A stretch of DNA of 64,000 nucleotides. Origin: Chryseomonas sp014190935. Its GTDB lineage: Bacteria; Pseudomonadota; Gammaproteobacteria; Pseudomonadales; Pseudomonadaceae. The translations under genes and the position numbers were made by a program. Below, in pieces: positions 53,021-60,092 of this stretch. The notes below the pieces were generated by a model. The model did not search any database, was not told the origin of the DNA, and saw nothing but the letters and a program-made list of their open reading frames with translations. Where the stretch lies: assembly GCF_014190935.1 (NCBI RefSeq), contig NZ_JACHVV010000001.1, positions 682,001 to 746,000 of the forward strand, in the 5' to 3' direction. Position 1 is the stretch's first letter; every line of letters begins with the position of its first letter.

Positions 53021-53506
53021 GTGGCGCGGAGCCTGGGCAGGTTGCCGGCGCTGGTCGTCCTGGCCGCGCTCTATGGGGCGCTGCATGACCAGCTCAGCTA
53101 TGGCCTGGGTCCGGATTACTTCGATTGCTTGAAATTTCCGCAATTCGGGCTGCTCGATAGCGAGTTGGCGCCCCGCTGGCGAGCCGTCCGGGTCGGCCTG
53201 CAGGCCGGCGCGGCGGCAGGACTGCCCCTGGGCCTGGCGCTGCTCTGGCTGGCACGCGGGCGTCCTGCCGGTGACGGCTATCTCTGGCGCGGCAGCGCGA
53301 CCGTGCTGCTCGGGGCGCTGGGCTGCGCCGTGCTGGGCCTTGGCCTGGGTTGGCTCGCGCTGGACCTGGGCAGCGTCCTGCGGATGCCGGACTGCGTTCA
53401 GGACCGCAGAGGTTTCCTGTTGGCGGCCTGGATGCACGATGGCAGCTACCTGGGCGCTTTGCTGGGGTTGCTGGTGTTCGCCTGGCGCAACCGGCGTCGC
53501 CGCTGA
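53021..53506 (+). CDS. Membrane protein of unknown function
   Basis: This 161-aa protein has four hydrophobic segments (about 7-20, 58-75, 88-112 and 140-155) and an N-terminal ALYGALHDQLSYGLGPDYFDCLKF motif, a pattern I recall from a family of small bacterial membrane proteins of unknown role. GTG start at 53021. Its last 61 bp overlap the convergent FUSC gene. Confidence 0.7.
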   Translation: MARSLGRLPALVVLAALYGALHDQLSYGLGPDYFDCLKFPQFGLLDSELAPRWRAVRVGLQAGAAAGLPLGLALLWLARGRPAGDGYLWRGSATVLLGALGCAVLGLGLGWLALDLGSVLRMPDCVQDRRGFLLAAWMHDGSYLGALLGLLVFAWRNRRRR

Positions 53507-54549
53507 AGCCGGGCGATGATCCGTGCGACGCCGGCTTCGAGCGCCAGAAAGAGCAGGGCGACCGAACCGCCGAGCAGGGTGCTGCCGATCCGTTCGCGGG
53601 CGATGCTCGCCTCGGGGGCGCCAGCCAGGGCGACCATCAGTACCGTGGTGCCGGTGATGAACAGCGTCTGCAGCGAGTAGCGACCGTCCTGCAGCAGATA
53701 GGCGCCCGCCGCGCACAGCAGGCAAACAGCGGCCAGGACGATGGGGGTATCGTCGAGCCAGACCACCGCGCCCGCCAGCAGGCAACCGGCCAGGGTACCG
53801 CCCAGTCGACCCAGGCCGCGCCGCCAGGTGTCGCCCAGTCGCGGCTTGAGCACCAGCAGCGCGGTCATCGGCGCCCAGTAGCCGTGGCCGTAATCGAGCA
53901 GGCCGGTCAGGGTCTGGCAGAGGGCGACCACGGCGGCGGCATAGAAGCCGTAGCGGCCGAGCCGAAATCTGTCCTCGAACAGCACCACCACGTCCCTGAG
54001 GTGGGCCTTGAGGGAGCCGGTGCGCAGCCGCCACTGGGAGCGATAGAGTGTCTTTTGCACCAGGGCGAAAAGCAGCAGTTGCAGCAGCCCGCCGCCGAGT
54101 ACCAGGCCGCCCCGCAGCAGGGCCTGGTGCAGGTCACCGGGAAAGCCGCCCGCCACCAGCAGGGCCACCGTCCATTGCTGGGTGATCCACCAGGGGCCAT
54201 TGCCCACGGCGAACAGCCAGGCGCAACAGGCCGCCCACAGGGCGCCGGCCAGGACCAGCGTCGGCAGCTGATGACCCAGCAGGGAGCCGACCACGGCGGA
54301 AAAGGCCATGCCCAGCGCCGCCACCAGCATGGGCGCCAGGGGTTCGGCGGCAAAGCTCTTGTAGGCGCCGAAGCCGACGGTGTAGGCGCCACCCAGGGCC
54401 ACCACGCAGGGGAGCCAGGCCCCGGTCCAGCCGCCGGCGAGCAGAATCGCCGCCACGGCCGGCAGGCAGGCGAGTGCCAGGGCCCAGCGCGGTTCCCGCG
54501 GCGCGCCTATGGCGCCATCGGCCACCGGCGGCGCTGTCTGGCCAGCCAT
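53446..54549 (-). CDS. FUSC-family inner-membrane protein
   Basis: This 367-aa protein has two blocks of membrane helices around a short cytoplasmic part (GSLKAHLRDVVVLFEDRFRLG). The second block carries the FUSC/aromatic-acid-exporter motif GYWAPMTALLVLKPRLGDTWRRGLGRLGGTL. Members are linked to efflux of aromatic acids or fusaric acid. It is shorter than full AaeB proteins. It starts 2 bp after the ligase stop, so it is co-transcribed with exo-lig, although no functional link is evident. Confidence 0.8.
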   Translation of the reverse strand: MAGQTAPPVADGAIGAPREPRWALALACLPAVAAILLAGGWTGAWLPCVVALGGAYTVGFGAYKSFAAEPLAPMLVAALGMAFSAVVGSLLGHQLPTLVLAGALWAACCAWLFAVGNGPWWITQQWTVALLVAGGFPGDLHQALLRGGLVLGGGLLQLLLFALVQKTLYRSQWRLRTGSLKAHLRDVVVLFEDRFRLGRYGFYAAAVVALCQTLTGLLDYGHGYWAPMTALLVLKPRLGDTWRRGLGRLGGTLAGCLLAGAVVWLDDTPIVLAAVCLLCAAGAYLLQDGRYSLQTLFITGTTVLMVALAGAPEASIARERIGSTLLGGSVALLFLALEAGVARIIARLQRRRRLRQANTSNPSKAPR

Positions 54550-54551
54550 CG

Positions 54552-56273
54552 CTAGGCCAGCAGATTCTGCAGGATGTCGAGGGTGTCGGCTTCGGCCACC
54601 GGCTTGTCGTGGCGCCAGCGCAGCATCCGCGGAAAGCGCACGGCGACGCCGCTCTTGTGGCGCTTGGACAGGGCGATGCCTTCGAAACCCAGTTCGAACA
54701 CCAGGGTCGGCTCGACGCTGCGTACCGGGCCGAACTTCTCCACCGTGGTGCGCCGGACGATGGCGTCCACCTTGCGCATCTCTTCGTCGGTGAGGCCGGA
54801 GTAGGCCTTGGCGAAGGGCACCAGGGTGCGTTCGCTACTCTCCGGCGGGCCGTCCCAGACGGCGAAGGTGTAGTCGGAATAGAGACTCGCGCGCCGCCCG
54901 TGGCCGCGCTGGGCATAGATGAGCACCGCATCCACCGAGAAGGGATCGACCTTCCACTTCCACCAGGTACCCATATCCTTGGTGCGACCGACGCCATAGA
55001 GCGAATCCTGGGCCTTGAGCATCATGCCTTCGACACCCAGGGTGCGGGAGGCCTCGCGCTGGCGGGCGAGGTCCTGCCAGTCTTTGCCGTGCAACAGGGG
55101 CGAGGGTCTCAGCAGCGGACTGGCGCAGCGCGCCACCACCCGCTCCAGCTCGACGCGGCGCTGGCGTTGCGGCTGGCTGCGCAGGTCGTGGCCCTGCCAT
55201 TCCAGGAGATCATAGGCGAGCAAGATGACCGGCACGTCCTCGAGGATCTTCTTGCCCAGGGTCTTGCGGCCGATGCGTTGCTGCAGCAGGGCGAACGGCT
55301 GCACGCCGAAGGGGATGGGCGCGGCCGGATCGCGACCGTCCTGCTGCTCGCTCACTTCCTCGCTGCTGAGCAGGGCGTCGGGCGCGGCGTCTTCCTTCCA
55401 GACCACGATCTCGCCGTCGATCACGGTGCCGTCGGGCAGCGATTCGGCGAGGGGATGCAATTCGGGAAAGCGATCGGTGACCAGGTCTTCGCCCCGCGAC
55501 CAGATCCACAGGCGACCGTCGCGCTTGACCAGCTGGGCGCGGATGCCATCCCACTTCCATTCCACCTGCCAGTCCTCGGCCGGACCCAGTTGCGCCTCGA
55601 ACTGGTCCTCCGGCAGTTGCAGGGCGTGGGCGAGAAAGAAGGGATAGGGCTGGCCGCCGCGCTGCGCATGCTCGTCCGGACTTTCCGGGGCGACCAGGCG
55701 GGCATAGCCCTCGGCGGTGGGGCGGTGGGAGAGATCGGTATAGCCCACCAGGCGCTGGGCGACGCGCTTGGGATCCAGGTCCGCCAGGGTCGCCAGGGCG
55801 CGGGTCACCAGCAGCTTGGAGACACCGACGCGGAATTCGCCGGTGATCAGCTTGATGCAGACCATCAGGCTCTGCCGATCCAGCTGGCCCCACAGTGGCG
55901 GCAGGCGCTCGGCCAGCTCCTCCGGTAGCAGGCCGCGCAGGGGCAGCAGGTACTCTTCCAGCCAGAAGGCCAGGCCCTCGGCATTGGCGGCGTCGGCGGT
56001 GGGAATCAGCAGTGCCATGGTTTCGGCCAGGTCGCCCACCGCCTGGTAGCTCTCTTCGAACAGCCACTCCGGCAGCCCGGAGAGGGCCATGGTCAATTCG
56101 CGCAGCTGCCGGGTCGGCACCAGCCGGCGCGGACGGCCGCCGGCGAGGAAGTACACCGCCCAGGCGGCATCCGCGGCCGGGGCGCTGCCGAAGTAGTCCA
56201 CCAGGGCCGCGAGCTTGGCATTGCTGGAGGTGGTAGCGTCGAGGCGTCCATAGAGTTCGGCGAAGGCCTTCAT
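54552..56273 (-). CDS. ATP-dependent DNA ligase of the Exo-Lig repair type
   Basis: This 573-aa protein has an N-terminal helical DNA-binding domain and a nucleotidyltransferase domain with motif I (EWKWDGIRAQLV, adenylation Lys), DGEIVVW, GVEGMMLK and KWKVDP, then an OB-fold. Such ligases act in a bacterial repair cluster with an exonuclease, an Lhr-Core helicase and a metallophosphoesterase. Here only the exonuclease is adjacent (4-bp overlap). It is separate from the NAD-dependent replicative ligase. Confidence 0.92.
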   Translation of the reverse strand: MKAFAELYGRLDATTSSNAKLAALVDYFGSAPAADAAWAVYFLAGGRPRRLVPTRQLRELTMALSGLPEWLFEESYQAVGDLAETMALLIPTADAANAEGLAFWLEEYLLPLRGLLPEELAERLPPLWGQLDRQSLMVCIKLITGEFRVGVSKLLVTRALATLADLDPKRVAQRLVGYTDLSHRPTAEGYARLVAPESPDEHAQRGGQPYPFFLAHALQLPEDQFEAQLGPAEDWQVEWKWDGIRAQLVKRDGRLWIWSRGEDLVTDRFPELHPLAESLPDGTVIDGEIVVWKEDAAPDALLSSEEVSEQQDGRDPAAPIPFGVQPFALLQQRIGRKTLGKKILEDVPVILLAYDLLEWQGHDLRSQPQRQRRVELERVVARCASPLLRPSPLLHGKDWQDLARQREASRTLGVEGMMLKAQDSLYGVGRTKDMGTWWKWKVDPFSVDAVLIYAQRGHGRRASLYSDYTFAVWDGPPESSERTLVPFAKAYSGLTDEEMRKVDAIVRRTTVEKFGPVRSVEPTLVFELGFEGIALSKRHKSGVAVRFPRMLRWRHDKPVAEADTLDILQNLLA

Positions 56274-57289
56274 GCCTGGGCCTCCGCGGCGACGGGGGTG
56301 TCGTCTTCCTCACCGTATTCGGTGGTGAAGCCCTGGGCGTCGAGGCCCTTGTCGCGCAGGTAGCGCACCAGGGTGGCGACGGAGCCATGGGTGACCATCA
56401 CCCGCTCGGCGCCGGTCTGCTCGATGGCCCACAGCAGGCCCGGCCAGTCGGCGTGGTCGGAGAGCACGAAGCCGCGATCCACGCCGCGCCGGCGGCGGGT
56501 GCCGCGCAGCATCATCCAGCCGCTGGCGAAGGCGTCGCTGTGCTCGCCGAAGCGGCGGATCCAGGTGCTGCCGCCGGCCGAGGGCGGCGCGATGATCAGC
56601 GCCTGGCGCAGCGTCGGGTCGCTCTTCTTGAAGTCACCGGCGTAGTGGGTTTCCGGGATGCGGATGCCGGCTTCGCGGTAGACCCGGTTCAGCGGTTCCA
56701 CCGCGCCATGGGCGAGGATGGGACCGATCTCCGGATCCAGGCCGTGCAGCAAGCGTTGCGCCTTGCCGAAGGCATAGCTGTAGAGGACGCTGGCCAGCCC
56801 CTGGGCCTGGTTGGCGCGCCACCATTCGTTGACCTCGGCGAAGATCTCCGCCTGGGGACGCCAGCGATAGATCGGCAGGCCAAAGGTGGATTCGGTGATG
56901 AAGGTGTGGCAGCGCACCGGCTCGAAGGGGGTGCAGGTGCCATCGGGTTCGACCTTGTAGTCGCCCGAGGCCACCCAGACCTCGCCGCGGTACTCCAGGC
57001 GCACCTGGGCCGAGCCCAGCACATGGCCGGCCGGGTGGAAGCTCAGCCTGACCCCGTGATGGTCGATGACCTCGCCGTATTCCAGGGTCTGGAGATTGAT
57101 ATCGGCACCCAGCCGGGCGCGCAGGATGCCGGCGCTGCCAGAGGTGGCGAGATAGTGGCCGTTGCCTACCCGGGCGTGGTCGCCGTGGCCATGGGTGATG
57201 ACCGAACGCTCCACCGGATGCCAGGGATCGATGTAGAAGTCGCCGGGCGGGCAATAGAGGCCGTCCGGTCGGGCGATGACGAGGTCCAT
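56270..57289 (-). CDS. Ligase-associated DNA damage response exonuclease (beta-CASP fold)
   Basis: This 339-aa protein has the metallo-beta-lactamase metal site (VITHGHGDHARVG), DYKVEPDG and a beta-CASP region with the later His motifs (LSDHADWPGL; MVTHGS). It belongs to the Exo protein of the Lig-Exo-Lhr-MPE cluster, related to SNM1/CPSF nucleases that process DNA ends. The stop overlaps the ligase ATG. A likely start is the ATG at 57289. Confidence 0.9.
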   Translation of the reverse strand: MDLVIARPDGLYCPPGDFYIDPWHPVERSVITHGHGDHARVGNGHYLATSGSAGILRARLGADINLQTLEYGEVIDHHGVRLSFHPAGHVLGSAQVRLEYRGEVWVASGDYKVEPDGTCTPFEPVRCHTFITESTFGLPIYRWRPQAEIFAEVNEWWRANQAQGLASVLYSYAFGKAQRLLHGLDPEIGPILAHGAVEPLNRVYREAGIRIPETHYAGDFKKSDPTLRQALIIAPPSAGGSTWIRRFGEHSDAFASGWMMLRGTRRRRGVDRGFVLSDHADWPGLLWAIEQTGAERVMVTHGSVATLVRYLRDKGLDAQGFTTEYGEEDDTPVAAEAQA

Positions 57290-57349
57290 GGGCGCCGCTC
57301 TGCTGGGGAATACCCATAGGAACGGCGGCTGGGCTCCGGAGTTCGCCGC

Positions 57350-58096
57350 TCAGGCCTGGGCGGCGAAGCTCAGGGCCTGTTGCAGGGCGGCCTGGCCGAC
57401 CACCTCGCCGATCACCAGGATCGCCGGACTGCGCAGCTGGAAGAGGGCGGCGTCCACCTGCAGGTCCTGCAGGGTCGAGCGGCACTCGCGCTGGTCCGGC
57501 AGGGAGGCGTTCTCGATCATGGCCACCGGCGTGGTCAGCGCGAGACCGCCGTCCAGCAGGCCCTGCTGGATCTCGGCCAGGCGCGCCACGCCCATGTAGA
57601 CCACCAGGGTGGTGCCGGTGGCCGCCAGGGCCGGCCAGTTGGGTGCGCTGTCGTCCTGGGTGTGGGCGGTGACCAGGGTCACGCCACGGGCCACGCCTCT
57701 CAGGGTCAGGGAGATGCCGCAGGCGGTGGCGCCGGCCAGGCCGGCGGTGATGCCGTTGACGATATCGCTGGCGACGCCGCGCGCGGCAAGCCATTCGGCT
57801 TCTTCGCCGGCGCGACCGAAGATGCAGGGGTCGCCGCCCTTGAGCCGGGCCACGCATCGGCCTTGGCGGGCATAGCGCAGCATCAGGCGGTGGATGAAGG
57901 CCTGGGGCGTGGAGCGGCAGCCGCCGCGCTTGCCGACGCGGATCACCCGGGCGGTCGGGCAGTGTTCGAGCACCGCCGGATTGACCAGGTCATCGATCAT
58001 CACCACCTCGGCCTCGCCCAGGGCGCGCACCGCCTTGAGGGTCAGCAGCTCGGGATCGCCGGGGCCGGCACCGATCAACCAGACTTTCCCACTCAT
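57350..58096 (-). CDS. cobA: Uroporphyrinogen-III C-methyltransferase
   Basis: This 248-aa protein has the SUMT signatures VWLIGAGPGDPELLTLKA and GGDPCIFGRAGEEAEWL, plus NGITAGLAGATACGISLTLR. It methylates uroporphyrinogen III to precorrin-2 for siroheme and cobalamin. In P. aeruginosa cobA ends the nirBD-PA1779-cobA operon, where siroheme serves nitrite reductase. Here it is the first gene after a sigma-54 promoter and an antitermination-type leader, with no nir or nas gene in between. A GAGAGG ribosome binding site lies before the ATG. Confidence 0.94.
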   Translation of the reverse strand: MSGKVWLIGAGPGDPELLTLKAVRALGEAEVVMIDDLVNPAVLEHCPTARVIRVGKRGGCRSTPQAFIHRLMLRYARQGRCVARLKGGDPCIFGRAGEEAEWLAARGVASDIVNGITAGLAGATACGISLTLRGVARGVTLVTAHTQDDSAPNWPALAATGTTLVVYMGVARLAEIQQGLLDGGLALTTPVAMIENASLPDQRECRSTLQDLQVDAALFQLRSPAILVIGEVVGQAALQQALSFAAQA

Positions 58097-58134
58097 GTAG
58101 TGACCTCTCGTTTCCAGGGTGGCGACTGTAACGC

Positions 58135-58173
58135 AAAAAAAAGGCGTCCCGCTGCAAGCAGCTGGGACGCCTT
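58135..58173 (-). terminator. Rho-independent terminator in the cobA leader
   Basis: On the minus strand a 10-bp stem (AAGGCGTCCC/GGGACGCCTT) with an inner GCTG/CAGC extension is followed by eight T. It ends 38 bp before the cobA ATG, inside the leader, so it must be overcome for cobA to be expressed from the sigma-54 promoter. It corresponds to the 3:4 terminator of nasF-type leaders. Confidence 0.88.
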
Positions 58174-58181
58174 CGTCCGGA

Positions 58182-58211
58182 AGGTCTTTCCTCGCCGTTG
58201 AAGAAAGACCT
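58182..58211 (-). promoter_or_regulatory. ANTAR-type hexaloop hairpin (NasT/NasR target) in the cobA leader
   Basis: On the minus strand AGGTCTTTCTTC and GAGGAAAGACCT form a 12-bp stem (one G-U pair) closed by the hexaloop AACGGC. A at loop position 1 and G at position 4 match the conserved bases of ANTAR-protein targets. It starts about 6 bases after the predicted transcription start and ends 8 bp before the terminator stem. This is the arrangement of the 1:2 hairpin of Klebsiella nasF leader RNA. Confidence 0.75.
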
Positions 58212-58227
58212 ATGTGTACTGTGGAAT

Positions 58228-58244
58228 TGCAGGCTTCATGCCAA
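58228..58244 (-). promoter_or_regulatory. Sigma-54 promoter upstream of cobA
   Basis: Minus-strand TTGGCATGAAGCCTGCA has GG and GC exactly 10 bp apart and matches 12 of the 14 defined positions of the consensus YTGGCACGRNNNTTGCW. The predicted start is an A at about 58217. A 5-bp dyad (GCAGC-N2-GCTGC, centred near 58316, roughly -98) could hold an activator, but it is only a weak match to NtrC sites. Confidence 0.75.
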
Positions 58245-58297
58245 GGCCCGGATCCGTCCTTTCAGGCGGTTTGCGGCTGGAAATGGGCATCCAGCTG

Positions 58298-58329
58298 CCT
58301 CTTTTGGGCGCAGCGTGCTGCAAAAGAGG
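58298..58329 (-). other. Hairpin after the PP2C-kinase gene
   Basis: CCTCTTTT and AAAAGAGG flank GCAGC/GCTGC, which gives a 13-bp stem with a 4-base bulge, 19 bp after the kinase stop. No T tract follows. It could end or stabilise the kinase mRNA; its inner dyad could also be an upstream activator site for the cobA promoter. Confidence 0.45.
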
Positions 58330-58348
58330 GCATGACGCCGCGACGTCT

Positions 58349-60019
58349 TTAGTGCCGATAGAGCCAGAGCAGCACCAGCAGCAGATTCAGCAGCAGCGAA
58401 CCGGCAGCCACGATCTGCCAGGTACGCAGGGGATCGCGCTGCAACAGCGGCAGCGGGCGGGCCAGGGGTTGGCGCTCGCCCTGCTCCAGCAGCAGCAGGG
58501 CTTCTTCGGCGGTTTCGAAGCGGTCGCCGGGATCGACCGCCACGGCGCGCTGCAGCCAGTCGTCGAGCCAGGCGGGTACATCCGGACGTCGGCGCAGGGC
58601 ACTGGCGGGCGCGCCGAAGCGTGGACGCTGGAAGGGTTCGACCTCGCCGTACGGATAGCCGCCGGTGAGCAGCTGATAGAGGGTCACCCCGGTCGCATAG
58701 AGATCCTGGGCCGGACTTGGCTCGGCGCCCTCGAAGGACTCCGGCGCCCGGTAGCTGGGGGTGCCCGGGCTGTCATGCAGATCCTCGGACAGCTGCGGGC
58801 AGTAGGCCAGGCCGAAGTCCAGCAGGCGCAGTTCGCCATCCTGGCCGCGATGCAGGTTGTCCGGCTTGATGTCGCGGTGAAGGATGTTGCGTCTGTGCAG
58901 CTGGCCGAGGGCCCGCAGCAGGCGGGAGGCGACGTCCAGCCAGTCGGCCAGGGCCAGGGGGCCTTCGCTGCGTAGCTGCTGCGCCAGGGTGCGACCGGCA
59001 TATTCCCGTTGCACGAAGTAGAGATGCGCCCGCCGCGGCAACGGATGGACCTCGACGAAGGCACGCCCGGCGACCCGGCGCAGGAACCACTCCTCCATGA
59101 GCAGGGCATGACCGGCCAGGGTGTCGAATTGCAGCGCCGCGGGCAGGGTCTTGAGCAGCCAGGGACGGCCACCCTCGTCCTTGACCCGGTAGAGCAGCGA
59201 TTGCCGCGACTCGGCCAGGCGCTCCACCACCGTCCAGCCCTCGAAGGACTGGCCGGGCTTAAGCGCCGGCAAGGGCGGCCAGGTGTCGGCGCTGGCCAGG
59301 GTATCGGCCAGGGACACCTCGGGTAGGCTGTCGACCCGTACCAGCAGGGCGCTGGCGTTGTCCTGGCCACCGGCATGCAGGGCGCCGGCCACCAGGGCCT
59401 GGGCAGTGGCATCCAGCTCCGTGACGCCATCGACCAGGATCCGCCTCATGCTGTCTTCGCCCAGCGCGGCCCAGACGCCATCGCTCACCAGGAGCAGGGT
59501 TTCGCCGGCTTCCAGCTCGCCTTCGCGAAAGTCCACCACCAGATGGTTCTCCAGCCCCAGGGCGCGGGTCAGCACATGCTGCATGCCGGCCTGCTGCCAG
59601 ACGTGATCGACGGTGAGACAGGTCAGCCGGTCGCCGTGCCAGCGGTAGGCGCGGCAGTCGCCGACGTGGGCCAGGGTATAGCGGCGTCCACGGATCACCA
59701 GGGCGGTGAGGGTGGTCAGCAGCGGCTGGCCATTGCCCGCGGCCTGCAGCCAGCGATTCTGCGCCAGCAGCAATCGCTCCAGGGCCTGGGCCACCGGCCA
59801 GGTCTCCGGCGTCGAATAGTAATCTTGGGCCAGCGCCTGGAGAGTGGCGCGGGCGGCCAGGCCACCGTCCGGACAGCCGCTGACGCCATCGGCGAGGGCG
59901 AACAGATGCCCCTTAGTCGCCGCCAGCGCCGCGCTGGGCTGGACACTGCGCAAGGCATCCTGATTCTCCTTGCGCGGACCGGTCGCGGTGGCTTCGGCGA
60001 AGGCGAGTTCTAGAGGCAT
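58349..60019 (-). CDS. Bifunctional PP2C phosphatase/Ser-Thr protein kinase, membrane-anchored
   Basis: This 556-aa protein has an N-terminal PP2C domain (ENQDALR; LFALADGVSGCPDGG; LAHVGDCRAYR; LLLVSDGVWA; GGQDNASALLV). A C-terminal kinase domain follows (LHRDIKPDNLHRG; LLDFGLAYCP; APESFEG), then one membrane helix at the very end (GSLLLNLLLVLLWLYRH). In P. aeruginosa the homologue PA1782 lies between nirB and nasA. Here neither neighbour is present: cobA is downstream and an M13 peptidase upstream. The ATG at 60019 is selected by the family-like start MPLELAFAEATATG. Confidence 0.9.
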   Translation of the reverse strand: MPLELAFAEATATGPRKENQDALRSVQPSAALAATKGHLFALADGVSGCPDGGLAARATLQALAQDYYSTPETWPVAQALERLLLAQNRWLQAAGNGQPLLTTLTALVIRGRRYTLAHVGDCRAYRWHGDRLTCLTVDHVWQQAGMQHVLTRALGLENHLVVDFREGELEAGETLLLVSDGVWAALGEDSMRRILVDGVTELDATAQALVAGALHAGGQDNASALLVRVDSLPEVSLADTLASADTWPPLPALKPGQSFEGWTVVERLAESRQSLLYRVKDEGGRPWLLKTLPAALQFDTLAGHALLMEEWFLRRVAGRAFVEVHPLPRRAHLYFVQREYAGRTLAQQLRSEGPLALADWLDVASRLLRALGQLHRRNILHRDIKPDNLHRGQDGELRLLDFGLAYCPQLSEDLHDSPGTPSYRAPESFEGAEPSPAQDLYATGVTLYQLLTGGYPYGEVEPFQRPRFGAPASALRRRPDVPAWLDDWLQRAVAVDPGDRFETAEEALLLLEQGERQPLARPLPLLQRDPLRTWQIVAAGSLLLNLLLVLLWLYRH

Positions 60020-60092
60020 GTAGGGGGCGCCGGAGAGGAAAGAAGGCGGGCGATGCAAAAGCGATACCCGCCCGCCGGACGCCCCTGGGCCG

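Noticed and set aside
58310..58321. GCAGC-N2-GCTGC dyad considered as a definite NtrC site
   Set aside because: It matches the NtrC consensus poorly in one half, so it is reported only as a possible activator site.
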